Source of the DNA: Pseudoglutamicibacter albus
Lineage (GTDB): Bacteria > Actinomycetota > Actinomycetes > Actinomycetales > Micrococcaceae
Assembly: GCF_022346425.1 (NCBI RefSeq)
Contig: NZ_JAKRCW010000002.1
Location: 124,001-188,000 of the forward strand
DNA length: 64,000 bases
Direction: 5' to 3'
The translations under genes and the position numbers were made by a program. Positions 19,381 through 29,225 of this stretch are shown here, piece after piece (the first letter of the stretch is position 1; each line of letters starts with the position of its first letter). A model generated the notes under the pieces. It saw only the letters and a program-made list of their open reading frames with translations, did no database searches and was not told the origin of the DNA.

Positions 19381-19420
19381 GAAATGTATTGCCACAGCTC
19401 AACGGGTCAGTTCACGCGTG

Positions 19421-20119
19421 TTAGTTGGTGTGGTCGGTGCGTGCGGCGTCGTCTGCTTCTTCTGGGGTTTCTACTGCGAGCATCGCGCCGAGTAGGGTCC
19501 AGCCGAGGTGGTGGTAGAGCTCGTAGCCGTCGGTTGAGGCGACGAGGAGGCCGTATTCGGCTTCGGTTTCGGTTGCGACGGATGCGAGGTAGCGGGTCAC
19601 GAGTGTTCCGTAGCCCTTGCGGCGCTGGTCTGGTGCGGTGACGATGCGGTCGAAGACTGCGTAGTCGCCGATGGCCGCCATGTGTCCGGAGGCGAGAACG
19701 GCTCCGTCTTCGCGGCGGTGGAGGGAGACCCAGGTGTGGGCGCCGTCGCGTTTTTCATGCCAGACGAGGCTGTCTTCGGTGATGGGTGGTTCGACGTCTT
19801 GCGCGGCCATGGGGCTGGTCATCATGACTTCGCGGTTGGCTACGACTTTGAGCCCGACTTCGTGGACTTTCTCGGGCATGCTGTCTGGGTCTTCGGTGAA
19901 GACGGTGAGGCGTTGACCGCTGTGTTCGCGCATCATGTGTGCGAGCTTTTTCAGCAGTTCGTTGTCGGGTTCGTGGACTACGTATTCCCAGTGGGCTTCG
20001 TCTTGACCTGTTCGGCGGTAGGCGTGGACTGGTCCTTCGTGGTAGGTGTCGAAGCCTCGGGCTTCGGCCCAGCCGTTGACCCAGGTGCCGATGAGCTCAT
20101 CGCTTGCAATACCGTTCAT
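19421..20119 (-). CDS. GNAT family N-acetyltransferase
   Basis: 232 residues. The C-terminal half carries the GNAT core: strand 4 FDRIVTAPDQ followed by the acetyl-CoA pyrophosphate loop RRKGYG and helix TLVTRYLA (about residues 150-170), then YGLLVASTDGYELYHHLGW, a typical strand 5/6 region with the conserved Tyr. The N-terminal ~100 residues are a less recognisable second domain, so this may be a degenerate double-GNAT protein. Substrate unknown. Divergent from the methyltransferase gene, with a palindrome (20135-20146) between them. Confidence 0.85.
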   Translation of the reverse strand: MNGIASDELIGTWVNGWAEARGFDTYHEGPVHAYRRTGQDEAHWEYVVHEPDNELLKKLAHMMREHSGQRLTVFTEDPDSMPEKVHEVGLKVVANREVMMTSPMAAQDVEPPITEDSLVWHEKRDGAHTWVSLHRREDGAVLASGHMAAIGDYAVFDRIVTAPDQRRKGYGTLVTRYLASVATETEAEYGLLVASTDGYELYHHLGWTLLGAMLAVETPEEADDAARTDHTN

Positions 20120-20134
20120 GTGTTGAGCCTACAA

Positions 20135-20146
20135 CCTACTGGTAGG
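20135..20146. promoter_or_regulatory. Palindrome CCTACTGGTAGG in a divergent promoter region
   Basis: A 12-bp inverted repeat 16 bases upstream of the acetyltransferase start and 72 bases before the methyltransferase start. It differs by one central base from the palindromes at 9303 and 29774. A divergent-promoter operator is possible. Confidence 0.35.
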
Positions 20147-20217
20147 TAACGAGGAGTGCGCTGAAATGTATGTCCCGTGAACGGCAATAATTCACAGCTT
20201 TTACCTAGACTGTTGTC

Positions 20218-21843
20218 ATGGTTTCTCCGGATCTCCCAGTGTTTTCTTCCGTTTCTGATGTTGATGTTTTGCGCGCTGATTTGGTGGCGGCACGCTTCAC
20301 GTTCGATGCGGTGGTTGCGTTGGTGGGCGAGGACGCGATGGATGCGCTGGTTCGTGAGCAGCCGGCGGCTGCCCGCTGGGCTGTCGAGCAGGCCCGGTCC
20401 GCCGGCGCGTCGACCGCCGGAACGGATGCCGGGTTGGCGGCGTTGGTGTGGGTTTTCGTGTTGGGTGGTGTGGTTGAGTCGGCTGAGCTGAGCGCGGCGA
20501 TGCCGGGTGTTGGCGTTGAGGGTTTGATGCGGCTGGGATTGGTGGAGCCGGCCCCGGGTGGCGGGGTGCGGGCAGCTGTAGATCTTCGCCCGCATGCGGC
20601 TGATGATGGGCTTGAGCTGTGGGTGGCTTCGGATGTTGGGGCGCATCATCGTGAGGGTGTTTTGCGTAAGGACCATGTGTTGGGGATTGGTCAGGCGTCG
20701 TTGACGTTGGCGGCGAATACGGTTCGCCGTGACGTTGATACGGCGTTGGACGTGGGTGTTGGGTGCGGTATTCAGACGTTTCATTTGTTGCGGCATGCCG
20801 GGCACGTCACGGCGACTGACCTTTCGGAGCGTGCGTTGGCGTTCACGCGTTTCAATGCGTTGCTGAACTATGAGCAGTTGGGTATCGATCCCGCTGATAT
20901 GGATGCGCGCCTCACTTTGCTGCAGGGTTCGTTGTTGGAGCCTGTGGTTGGGCGGCAGTTTGATGTGGTCGTGTCGAATCCGCCGTTTGTGATTACTCCG
21001 CGCACGGTGGGGGAATCGGAGGAGGACCGTTTCACGTACCGGGATGGGGGCTTGCCGGGGGATCAGCTGGTTGAGACTTTGTGGCGCGGCTTGGGTGATG
21101 TTCTAGCGCCGGGCGGTACGGCTCAGATGCTGGCGAACTGGGAGATCCCTTCCGGTGCTCATTGGGCTCAGCGTTTGGATGAGTGGACTCCTCAGGGGCT
21201 TGAGGCGTGGGTGATTCAGCGTGATGTTGAGTCGCCTGCCGACTATGCGCAGATGTGGTTGCGGGATGCCTCTGAGGACCGGGATCCGGTGGCAGCGCAG
21301 CGTCGTTTCGGTGAGTATCTTGAGGATTTCGCCTCGCGTGATGTTGAGGGCGTGGGGTTCGGTTATGTGTGGTTGAGGCGCCCGGAGGTGGGGCGTGCGC
21401 ATGGTGTGGGGCGCGTGTTTGAGGAGGTTTTGCGTGAGGTGGATTCCCCTTTGGGGCCGTGGTTGAAGCGTGAGATTGATGCGGCCGATGCGTTGGTGGG
21501 GCTCGATGTGGCCTCAGCGCGCGCTGTCGTTGCCGAGGATGTGACGACTGAGACGTATGGGCGGCCTTTGGATCCGCATCCGCAGATGATCGTGTTGCGG
21601 CAGGGCTCGGGGCTGCGGCGTACGCATGCGTTGACGACGGAACAGGCTGGTTTGGTTTCAGCCTGCGATGGTGATGTTCCGGTGGGTGCATTAGCCGCCG
21701 CTGTCGTTGAACTCATGACGGACGATGCTCTCGATGCCGATGCCGATGCGGCAGCCGGCCAGCACGGCACGCAACGGCAGGTTCGGGACTTGGTTGATTT
21801 TGCGGCCACGTTGGTGCGGCAAGGGCTCTTGGTGATCGAATGA
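20218..21843 (+). CDS. Class I SAM-dependent methyltransferase
   Basis: 541 residues. A ~165-residue N-terminal domain precedes the Rossmann methyltransferase core: motif I ALDVGVGCGIQTF (~176), acidic motif II TATDLSERAL, and VVVSNPPFVI (~252). The NPPF motif is typical of enzymes that methylate a planar nitrogen in nucleic acid or glutamine (HemK, RsmC/RsmD, N6-adenine groups). The ~250-residue C-terminal region is not recognised. Such proteins sit near topA in actinobacteria. A TAGACT hexamer (20206-20211) lies six bases before the ATG, suggesting a leaderless transcript. Target unknown; rRNA is one possibility. Confidence 0.8.
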   Translation: MVSPDLPVFSSVSDVDVLRADLVAARFTFDAVVALVGEDAMDALVREQPAAARWAVEQARSAGASTAGTDAGLAALVWVFVLGGVVESAELSAAMPGVGVEGLMRLGLVEPAPGGGVRAAVDLRPHAADDGLELWVASDVGAHHREGVLRKDHVLGIGQASLTLAANTVRRDVDTALDVGVGCGIQTFHLLRHAGHVTATDLSERALAFTRFNALLNYEQLGIDPADMDARLTLLQGSLLEPVVGRQFDVVVSNPPFVITPRTVGESEEDRFTYRDGGLPGDQLVETLWRGLGDVLAPGGTAQMLANWEIPSGAHWAQRLDEWTPQGLEAWVIQRDVESPADYAQMWLRDASEDRDPVAAQRRFGEYLEDFASRDVEGVGFGYVWLRRPEVGRAHGVGRVFEEVLREVDSPLGPWLKREIDAADALVGLDVASARAVVAEDVTTETYGRPLDPHPQMIVLRQGSGLRRTHALTTEQAGLVSACDGDVPVGALAAAVVELMTDDALDADADAAAGQHGTQRQVRDLVDFAATLVRQGLLVIE

Positions 21844-21972
21844 GCGGAGTCTGGAGCTATTTCTGTGACCCATCCCACAATGTGAGATAATTATTTAATC
21901 TGTAGTTCTTTCTGCATATTGTGTTTGTGCTGGGTACTTCCTGGCTTTCTCACTGTTGCCAGGGGGATATCC

Positions 21973-22782
21973 GTGCTACCTACTCCTGAAGCTCCTGAGC
22001 CGACATCAGCGAGCCCCGCTGAAACCACCGCTGCGGCAGACACCGCCGCGACACACACCAATGCGGCAAACACCAATGCAGCAAACACCGATGCGCCGGA
22101 GCCTACCGGGGAGGAAACTCCTGCCACAGAAACCCCTGCCACAGAGGCCCCTGCTGCAGGGCTCAAGGCTGGTGGTGGCCGCCAGATTGTGGTGACGGAC
22201 CCGAAAGCGATTAAGGCGTTGACGCATCGGGCGCGGGTTTTGGTGATCGATGAGCTGATAGGTTCGCGAGCTACGCGTACGGCTACTGAGCTTGCGGAGT
22301 TGACGGGTCTCACCCCGTCGGCGATGAGTTATCACTTGCGTGAGTTGGAGCGTTTCGGTCTGGTGGAGCGGGTTTCACCACCTAAAGGGGCCAACAGTGA
22401 TGGCCGTGAACGGCATTGGCGGGCTATGGGGGATTCTGTGGTGACGGCCTCCCGCGGTGGGCAGTACTCGCAGCTGACTAATTATGCGCAAACCCGTCTG
22501 GATACCTACCGGGAGAAACTGGTCGCGGAAATCGAGTTCCGGGAGAAGAACCGCCGCCATGATTCAGAGATCCCGGCATCGGCGTACATGTATTTCGGGT
22601 CGCTATTCCTGGATGAGGAGAACGAGAAAGAGTTTTTGCGGCGCATCAACGAATTAGAGAAGGAGTTCACGGCTCGTTCGCGTGAAGCTGATGACCCGGC
22701 CGTTCCGCGCCGGCGTACATACTATTTACTGTCAGGCTTGCCGGACCGCACGCAGCCGCTCCCTGGTGAAGACGGGTTCTGA
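21973..22782 (+). CDS. Winged-helix (ArsR-like) transcriptional regulator
   Basis: 269 residues from GTG 21973, which follows GGGGG by six bases; an upstream in-frame extension looks non-coding. Residues 1-70 are Pro/Ala/Thr-rich with short tandem repeats (TNAAN, TPATE). The winged helix spans about 75-150: DPKAIKALTHRARVLVIDEL, then ATELAELTGLTPSAMSYHLRELERFGLVERV, a clear HTH with the SAMSYHLREL recognition helix. A ~110-residue C-terminal region contains a helical EKEFLRRINELEKEF segment that may dimerise or bind a ligand. Ligand and targets unknown; it sits just upstream of topA on the same strand. Confidence 0.85.
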   Translation: MLPTPEAPEPTSASPAETTAAADTAATHTNAANTNAANTDAPEPTGEETPATETPATEAPAAGLKAGGGRQIVVTDPKAIKALTHRARVLVIDELIGSRATRTATELAELTGLTPSAMSYHLRELERFGLVERVSPPKGANSDGRERHWRAMGDSVVTASRGGQYSQLTNYAQTRLDTYREKLVAEIEFREKNRRHDSEIPASAYMYFGSLFLDEENEKEFLRRINELEKEFTARSREADDPAVPRRRTYYLLSGLPDRTQPLPGEDGF

Positions 22783-23008
22783 CGCGGCGAACGCGGCTGC
22801 TCAGAACGAACCTCGGGGCCGCAAACGCAACCCAGTACGGCAACCGTAAACCCAGGGCCGCAACCCTAGATTCAGCGCTACAGATTAACTCGTGGTGACA
22901 CGTGAATGTGTGGTGACAAGCGCGAGATCGGTTTGGCACGCTAGGGTTAGGAACTGTTGAGTAGCGCACCGTTCGGTGTGTTGAACATGTCGGGTTTCAA
23001 GGAGAGCA

Positions 23009-25846
23009 GTGCCCGCCACTAAGAATAAAACCGGTAAAAAACTCGTGATCGTTGAGTCCCCGGCGAAGAGTAAGTCCATCGCTAAGTATCTGGGCGATGG
23101 TTTCGTTGTGGATGCGTCTGTGGGGCATATTCGTGATTTGCCGCAACCTAAAGAGTTGCCTGCGGAGTTGAAGAAGACCTCCGTGGGTAAGTTCGCGGTG
23201 GACGTTGATCATGGTTTTGAGCCGTATTACGTGGTGTACCCGGATAAGAAGAAGCGGGTCACGGATCTGAAGCGTGAGCTGAAAGATGCTGATGCTTTGT
23301 ATCTGGCGACGGATGCTGACCGTGAGGGTGAAGCGATTTCTTGGCACCTTTTGGAGGTTTTGAAGCCTAAGGTGCCGGTGTACCGGATGACGTTCACAGA
23401 GATCACTAAAGAGTCGGTTCAGCGTGCTCTTGAGAATCTGCGGGATCTGGATATGGATCTGGTGGATGCGCAAGAGACCCGCCGTATTTTGGACCGTCTC
23501 TACGGTTATGAGATTTCGCCGGTTCTGTGGCGCAAGGTGGGGCCGGGGCTTTCGGCGGGCCGTGTGCAGTCTGTTGCTACGCGTTTGGTGGTTGAGCGTG
23601 AGCGTGAACGGATGGCGTTCGTTCCGGCCGAGTATTGGGATGTTTCCGGTGAGTTCGTTGCTGGTACGGGTGAGGCGTTCCGTGCACGCTTGACGCAGGT
23701 TGATGGCCGCCGCGTGGCTTCGGGCCGTGACTTCAACGATGAGGGCCAGTTGCGTCCGGCGGCGGCGAAGGCCGATGTGCTGGTTTTGAAGGAAGCCGAT
23801 GCGTCGTCTTTGGCTGAGGGGTTGGCTGGGGCGACGTGTTCGGTGGTCTCGGTTGAGGAGAAGCCGTACACGCGTCGTCCTTTTGCGCCGTTTACGACCT
23901 CGACTCTGCAGCAGGATGCTTCGCGTAGGTTGCGTTTCTCGTCCAGGGTGACGATGCAGGTTGCTCAGCGTCTGTATGAGAACGGTTTCATCACGTATAT
24001 GCGTACGGATTCGGTGAGCCTTTCGTCTGAGGCGGTTAGCGCTGCTCGCCGGCAGATCACGGAGCTGTATGGTGCGGATCATGTTGCGCCGAAGCCGCGC
24101 GTGTATTCGTCGAAGAATGCGGCGGCGCAGGAGGCTCACGAGGCGATCCGTCCGGCAGGTGATTCGTTCCGTACCCCGGCTCAGGTCAAGGGTGTTTTGA
24201 GCCCGGATGAGTTCCGTTTGTATGAGCTGATCTGGAAGCGCACGGTTGCCTCTCAGATGGCTGATGCGAAGGGTTCGACGGCCACGGTCAAGGTTCAAGG
24301 TAAGGCCGCGGATGGCCGGGTTGCTGAGTTTTCGGCATCGGGCACGGTGATTACGTTCCAGGGTTTCCTTGCTGCTTATGAGGAAGGTAAGAGCGAGGAG
24401 GCGAAGGAGAAGGGTCAGCAGGTCCGGTTGCCGAAGCTGGCTGAAGGGGATTCGTTGACGAGCCAGGACGTCGAGGCGGCGGGGCATAAGACCACGCCTC
24501 CGGCCCGGTACACGGAAGCCTCGATTGTGGCTGAGCTTGAGAAACGTGAGATTGGCCGTCCGTCGACGTATGCGCCAACGATTTCCACGATCATGGATCG
24601 CGGTTACGTCACTAAACGTGGCGGGGCTTTGGTTCCTTCGTGGACCGCGTTTTCGGTGATCCGTTTGCTGGAGGAGCATTTCGGCCAGTACGTGGATTAC
24701 GATTTCACGGCTCGTCTTGAGGACGATCTGGATAGGATCGCCGCCGGTCAGTTGAAGAATGAGGACTGGTTGTCTTCGTTCTACTTCGGTGACACCGCAG
24801 ATGCCGGCTTGAAGAGCGTGGTGGATCACCTGGGCGAGATTGATGCACGGGCGATCAACTCGATCAAGATCACCGATGACATCACGTTGCGTGTGGGTAA
24901 GTTCGGTCCGTATCTTGAGAAGTCTCTGCCTGATGATGCTGAGCCGGGCAAGGAGCCGTTGCGTGCGAACGTTCCGGAGGATTTGGCTCCGGATGAATTG
25001 ACGCCGCAGAAGGCCCAGGAACTCATGGATGCCGCGGTTGAGGGGGACCGCGAGCTGGGCCGCCACCCGGAGACTGGACACATGATTGTGGCTAAGGACG
25101 GCCGTTATGGACCGTATGTGACTGAGGTTATTCCGGAGATGACGGAGGAAGAACTTCAGGCTTATTACGATTCGATCCCGACCGAGTATTACAAGAACGG
25201 GAACCCGAAACCTAAGAAGAAGCCGGCTAAGAAGAAACCTAAGACGGCGAGCTTGTTTAAGGGCATGAGCCCTGCCACGGTCACGTTCGAGGAGGCCGTG
25301 AAGTTGATGTCGCTTCCGCGGCATGTGGGCACGGATTCCGATGGTGCGGAGATTGTGGCAGCGAATGGTCGCTTTGGTCCGTACTTGAAGAAGGGCACGG
25401 ATTACCGGTCACTGCAGAGCGAGGAAGAGATTTTCACGGTCACTGAGGAGAAAGCCCGTGAGATTTATGCTCAGCCTAAGCAGCGTGGCCGTGGGGCCGC
25501 TAAGCCGCCGTTGGCTGAATTCGGTGAGGACCCGAATTCGGGCGGGAAGATCGTTGTGAAGTCGGGCCGTTTCGGTGACTACATCACGGACGGTAAGACG
25601 AACGTGACGATCCCTCGTAGCACCACTGTTGAGCAGTTGACCAAGGAGCAAGCGGTTGACTTGCTCATGGAGAAGCGCGCCAAGGTCGCCGCGAAGGGCG
25701 GCACTGCCACGAAGAAGACGGCGGCGAAGAAGGGCGCTGCGGCGAAGAAACCGGCCGCACGCAAGAGCACGGCTGCAAAGAAAACCACGGCAACGAAGGC
25801 AACCGCGACCAAGCGAACCTCGACTGCTAAGAAGAAGAGCGAGTAG
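23009..25846 (+). CDS. topA: DNA topoisomerase I
   Basis: 945 residues from GTG 23009 behind AAGGAGAG. Type IA topoisomerase relaxing negative supercoils. TOPRIM domain: KLVIVESPAKSKSIAKYLG at the N-terminus and ATDADREGEAISWHL near residue 110. The active-site Tyr is in FITYMRTDS near residue 330. The C-terminal part holds four GRFGPYL/GRYGPYV-type repeats instead of zinc fingers, then a Lys/Ala-rich tail of ~50 residues (PAARKSTAAKK repeats). That is the actinobacterial form, in which the basic tail aids processivity. Confidence 0.97.
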   Translation: MPATKNKTGKKLVIVESPAKSKSIAKYLGDGFVVDASVGHIRDLPQPKELPAELKKTSVGKFAVDVDHGFEPYYVVYPDKKKRVTDLKRELKDADALYLATDADREGEAISWHLLEVLKPKVPVYRMTFTEITKESVQRALENLRDLDMDLVDAQETRRILDRLYGYEISPVLWRKVGPGLSAGRVQSVATRLVVERERERMAFVPAEYWDVSGEFVAGTGEAFRARLTQVDGRRVASGRDFNDEGQLRPAAAKADVLVLKEADASSLAEGLAGATCSVVSVEEKPYTRRPFAPFTTSTLQQDASRRLRFSSRVTMQVAQRLYENGFITYMRTDSVSLSSEAVSAARRQITELYGADHVAPKPRVYSSKNAAAQEAHEAIRPAGDSFRTPAQVKGVLSPDEFRLYELIWKRTVASQMADAKGSTATVKVQGKAADGRVAEFSASGTVITFQGFLAAYEEGKSEEAKEKGQQVRLPKLAEGDSLTSQDVEAAGHKTTPPARYTEASIVAELEKREIGRPSTYAPTISTIMDRGYVTKRGGALVPSWTAFSVIRLLEEHFGQYVDYDFTARLEDDLDRIAAGQLKNEDWLSSFYFGDTADAGLKSVVDHLGEIDARAINSIKITDDITLRVGKFGPYLEKSLPDDAEPGKEPLRANVPEDLAPDELTPQKAQELMDAAVEGDRELGRHPETGHMIVAKDGRYGPYVTEVIPEMTEEELQAYYDSIPTEYYKNGNPKPKKKPAKKKPKTASLFKGMSPATVTFEEAVKLMSLPRHVGTDSDGAEIVAANGRFGPYLKKGTDYRSLQSEEEIFTVTEEKAREIYAQPKQRGRGAAKPPLAEFGEDPNSGGKIVVKSGRFGDYITDGKTNVTIPRSTTVEQLTKEQAVDLLMEKRAKVAAKGGTATKKTAAKKGAAAKKPAARKSTAAKKTTATKATATKRTSTAKKKSE

Positions 25847-25854
25847 GCTGCGCC

Positions 25855-26871
25855 GTGCGTTTAGGTGTTTTGGATATTGGCTCCAACACGGTCCACTTGT
25901 TGCTCGTGGATGCGTTCCCGGGTGCCCGCCCCACGGCGTTCGCTTCCTATAAGCAGCAGCTTTCGTTGGTGCGCTATCTTGATCCGCGCGGCGCGGTGAC
26001 GGATGAGGGCCGGCAGGCGTTGTTGTCTTTCGTGGATGAGGCCGTGGATTTCGCCCGCCGCCACAGGGCCGAAGACCTTTTGGCGTTTTGTACTTCCGCG
26101 CTGCGTGAGGCGTTGAACGGCCCGGACATTATTCGCCAGGTTGAGCAGTTGTCTGGGGTTAAGCTTCAGGAGCTGACGGGGGAGGAAGAATCGGCGATGA
26201 CGTTCTTCGCTGCCCGCCGTTGGTTCGGCTGGGGTGTGCGGGATCTGATGGTTTTGGATATCGGTGGCGGCTCGTTTGAGGTTGCGATCGGCCGTAACGA
26301 GTTCCCTGATTTGGCGGTTTCGATGCCGTTGGGTGCGGCTCGGTTGACTAAGGACTTTCTGCCGGGCGACCCACCCAAAGAAGCGCTCGTGGGGCGTTTG
26401 CGCGAATACATCGCCGGGGTCATCGAGGAGCCGTTGCGTCAGTTCGCGGATCAGGTCGAGCCTGATTTGGTGGTCGCAACATCGAAGACGTTCCGTACGT
26501 TGGCGCGCATGAGTGGCGCGGCATCGGAGGCGGACGGGCCGTTCTTGGTGCGCACCTTGACGTTGAAGGACGTTCGCAAGTGGGCTGAGAAGCTGGTCTC
26601 GTTGTCCTTCGATGAGCGGGCACACCTGGATGGTGTGTCTCCGATTCGCGCCCCGCAGCTGTTGGCAGGTGCTGTCGCCGCTGAGATGGTGATGGAGAAG
26701 CTGGAGGTCAAGCAGGTCCGGATTTGCCCGTGGGCGTTGCGCGAAGGCCTTTTGATGCACCGCTTTGATCGCCTGTTGCGGGATCACGATGTGATCGATG
26801 ACGAGTACGCTGGTGTGGGTGATGTTGATGCCCTCAAGGAGAACCTTCACCTGGTCCCGCCGGCACGCTAG
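25855..26871 (+). CDS. Ppx/GppA family exopolyphosphatase
   Basis: 338 residues from GTG 25855, eight bases after the topA stop. ASKHA-fold phosphatase: GVLDIGSNTVHLLLVD is the first phosphate loop, the catalytic Glu lies in LTGEEESAMTF near residue 112, and LVLDIGGGSFEVAIG-type loop 2 is near residue 132 (read as MVLDIGGGSFEVAIG). It should hydrolyse polyphosphate and/or pppGpp. The length fits the short, two-domain actinobacterial PPX1-type (Rv0496). The Ppx / isomerase / ProC order is conserved in actinobacteria. Confidence 0.93.
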   Translation: MRLGVLDIGSNTVHLLLVDAFPGARPTAFASYKQQLSLVRYLDPRGAVTDEGRQALLSFVDEAVDFARRHRAEDLLAFCTSALREALNGPDIIRQVEQLSGVKLQELTGEEESAMTFFAARRWFGWGVRDLMVLDIGGGSFEVAIGRNEFPDLAVSMPLGAARLTKDFLPGDPPKEALVGRLREYIAGVIEEPLRQFADQVEPDLVVATSKTFRTLARMSGAASEADGPFLVRTLTLKDVRKWAEKLVSLSFDERAHLDGVSPIRAPQLLAGAVAAEMVMEKLEVKQVRICPWALREGLLMHRFDRLLRDHDVIDDEYAGVGDVDALKENLHLVPPAR

Positions 26872-26879
26872 GAGTTACG

Positions 26880-27719
26880 TTGTCTGTTGACCCATCGTCA
26901 TCTGCATCCGAACGAGTTCCGGTTTATCTTTCCACTACGTGCGCGTTCCCGAAGGGGCCTGAGCGGGCGTTCCAGTTGGCGCGGGATCTTGGCTATGACG
27001 GCATCGAGGTTCTGGTGACCGGCAATTCGACGACCCGCACCGGGGATGAGCTGTATGCCTTGATGCAGCGGTATCAGGTGCCGGTCGCTGCGATTCACGC
27101 GCCGACGCTGCTGTTCACGCAACAAGTGTGGGGTGGTGCGTGGAAGAAGATTCAGCGCTCTGTTCTGTTGGCGCATGAGCTGGGGGTCCGCACAATTGTG
27201 GTGCATCCGCCGTTCCGTTGGCAGGGTAAGTATGCGACGGGTTTCGCCGAAGGTGTGCGCCGCTCCAACGAGGAATACGGCGTAGTGATTGCGGTGGAGA
27301 ACATGTACCCGTGGCGTGCCGCGGGGCAGCAGAACAGCAAAATGTATCGTCCGCATTATGATCCGGTCCCGTTGGACTATGACTTTGTGACCTGGGATTT
27401 CTCGCACGCCGCGATTGCCGGTGCGGATTCTCTGGCCGCAGTCCAGGCGTTAGGTTCCCGGTTGACCCACCTGCACGTGTGCGATGGCACCGACAACGGT
27501 AAGGATGAGCACCTTCCGCCGGGGATGGGCACCCAACCGGTCGCTGAGACCCTGCAATACCTGGGGGAAACAGGTTGGCGCGGCTCCGCCACGGTTGAGG
27601 TCACTACGCGGCGTTGGCGCAAAGAGCCCGATGGTGTTGAGCAGGTCCTGGCCCAATGTCTGGACTTCACGCGAACCCACCTGCAACGCCCTGCCTCGAA
27701 TGACATACTGGGCCCATGA
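26880..27719 (+). CDS. TIM-barrel sugar phosphate isomerase/epimerase-like protein
   Basis: 279 residues from a TTG at 26880 preceded by TAGGAG that overlaps the ppx stop. The AP-endonuclease-2/xylose-isomerase fold is seen in DLGYDGIEVLV, PVAAIHAPTLL, VRTIVVHPPFRW, VIAVENMYPWR, DFSHAAIAG and THLHVCDG. Together these His/Glu/Asp residues form the usual metal site. Its substrate is unknown; the orthologous Rv0498 group is uncharacterised as far as I know. Overlaps proC by ATGA. Confidence 0.88.
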   Translation: MSVDPSSSASERVPVYLSTTCAFPKGPERAFQLARDLGYDGIEVLVTGNSTTRTGDELYALMQRYQVPVAAIHAPTLLFTQQVWGGAWKKIQRSVLLAHELGVRTIVVHPPFRWQGKYATGFAEGVRRSNEEYGVVIAVENMYPWRAAGQQNSKMYRPHYDPVPLDYDFVTWDFSHAAIAGADSLAAVQALGSRLTHLHVCDGTDNGKDEHLPPGMGTQPVAETLQYLGETGWRGSATVEVTTRRWRKEPDGVEQVLAQCLDFTRTHLQRPASNDILGP

Positions 27720-28540
27720 CTGATACGCGGATTGCTTTTATCGGAACTGGGAACATGAATGGCGCGATCCTTGAGGGCGCGCTGAAGGCTGGTGTTTCGA
27801 AGGATTCGGTGGTGGTGACCACACGCAGCGTTGAGAGCGCTGAAGCGTGGAGGAAGAATCAGGGCATTGAGGCGTTGTCCCAGCGCGAAGATGAGCGGGC
27901 TAACCTGCAGGCGGTTTCTGACGCGGATGTCGTGTTGATGGGTGTCAAGCCGCACATGATGGTTGATGTTTTGGGGGAGCTTGCCCCGCAGCTCAAGCCG
28001 GATGCAGTGGTGGTTTCGATTGCTGCCGCGGTGAGTGTGGAACAGCTTGAGGCGGCCGTGGCTAAGGGACAGCCTGTGATCCGTACTATGCCGAATACGC
28101 CGCTTCAGTATGGTTCTGGTGTGGTGGGTTTGGTGCGCGGAACCAACGCCACGGATGAGCACGTACGTTTGGTCTCTAGCATTTTCGAGGGTGCGGGCCA
28201 GGTGTTTGAGATCCCGGAATCGCACATTGATGCGTTGACGGCGGTTTCGGGTTCGGGCCCGGCGTACGCGTTTTTCTTGGCTGAGGCTATGGCTCAGGGC
28301 GGGGTGGAACTGGGCCTGGATCCTGAGTTTGCCCGTGAGCTTGCTGCCGCTACGGTTGCTGGTGCTGGTGCGATGCTGGCCCAAGATGAGCGTGAGCCCG
28401 CGCAGTTGCGGCAGGCGGTGACTTCTCCAGGCGGCACCACGGAGGCCGCGATTAATACGATGGGGCGCGAGGGTTTCAGCGAGGCTGTCGTGGCAGGGCA
28501 GAAGGCGTGCGCTGACCGCGCCGCTGACATGGCCGGCTGA
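27716..28540 (+). CDS. proC: Pyrroline-5-carboxylate reductase
   Basis: 274 residues; last step of proline synthesis. N-terminal Rossmann motif AFIGTGNMNGAILEGAL, the VKPHMM block, and the dimer-domain signature ALTAVSGSGPAYAFFLAEAM near residue 180 followed by VTSPGGTTEAAI near 240. The start overlaps the isomerase stop by ATGA. Complete and canonical in length. Confidence 0.97.
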   Translation: MTDTRIAFIGTGNMNGAILEGALKAGVSKDSVVVTTRSVESAEAWRKNQGIEALSQREDERANLQAVSDADVVLMGVKPHMMVDVLGELAPQLKPDAVVVSIAAAVSVEQLEAAVAKGQPVIRTMPNTPLQYGSGVVGLVRGTNATDEHVRLVSSIFEGAGQVFEIPESHIDALTAVSGSGPAYAFFLAEAMAQGGVELGLDPEFARELAAATVAGAGAMLAQDEREPAQLRQAVTSPGGTTEAAINTMGREGFSEAVVAGQKACADRAADMAG

Positions 28541-28553
28541 AGCTGCGCGCTGG

Positions 28554-29225
28554 CTAGGGGCGCCCGGCGAAGCGTTCGATGAGGTCTACGTGTCCGGAGA
28601 CGATGAGCATGTCTCGGGGCGTGATGAGGGTGTCGGGCGCGGCGTAGGCGAATTCTTCGCCGGGGGATTTCACCCCGAGTACGGTGACGCCGTATTTTTC
28701 ACGTACGCGTGATTGGGCGAGCGTGAATCCTTGGGTTTCTTTGGGTGGCTGCATTTTCACGATTGCGAAGTCGTCTTCGAATTCGATGAAGTCGATCATG
28801 CGGCCGCCTACGAGGTGGGCGGTGCGTACCCCGGCGTCGGCTTCTGGGTAGATGACGTTGGTTGCGCCGATGCGGGAGAGGATTTTCCCGTGGGCTGGGG
28901 TGATGGCTTTGGCCCAGATGTGTTCCACGCCGAGGTCTACGAGGTTCACGGTGGTGAGTACGGACGATTCGATGGAGGTTCCGACGCCGACTACAGCGGA
29001 GCTGAAGTCGCTGGCGCCGAGTTGGCGGAGGGCTTCGATGTTGGTGGCATCAGCTGCGACGGCGTGGGTCACGCGGTCGGCGAAGTTTTGGACGAGTTCA
29101 GGGCTGCGTTCTACTGCGAGGACTTCGCGGCCCATGCTCACGAGTTGTTCGGCTACGGCGACGCCGAACCTGCCGAGCCCGATCACGAGTACGGGGGAGT
29201 GCTTGGGTGTTTGTTGGTCAGCCAA
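28554..29225 (-). CDS. KtrA/TrkA-type potassium uptake regulatory subunit
   Basis: 223 residues. RCK_N domain with the NAD(H)/nucleotide-binding GLGRFGVAVAEQL at the N-terminus and Glu at the end of strand 2 (AVERSPE), then an RCK_C domain (residues ~140-220). Single-RCK length indicates KtrA rather than the double TrkA. Cytoplasmic octameric ring gating the KtrB channel encoded just upstream; the two genes overlap by eight bases, so synthesis is coupled. Convergent with proC, 13 bases apart. Confidence 0.93.
   Translation of the reverse strand: MADQQTPKHSPVLVIGLGRFGVAVAEQLVSMGREVLAVERSPELVQNFADRVTHAVAADATNIEALRQLGASDFSSAVVGVGTSIESSVLTTVNLVDLGVEHIWAKAITPAHGKILSRIGATNVIYPEADAGVRTAHLVGGRMIDFIEFEDDFAIVKMQPPKETQGFTLAQSRVREKYGVTVLGVKSPGEEFAYAAPDTLITPRDMLIVSGHVDLIERFAGRP

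Noticed and set aside
22997-25324. 775-codon open frame antisense to topA
   Set aside because: Arg/His/Leu-rich composition with no motif; it is a shadow of the GC-rich topA codons, which carry all catalytic residues.
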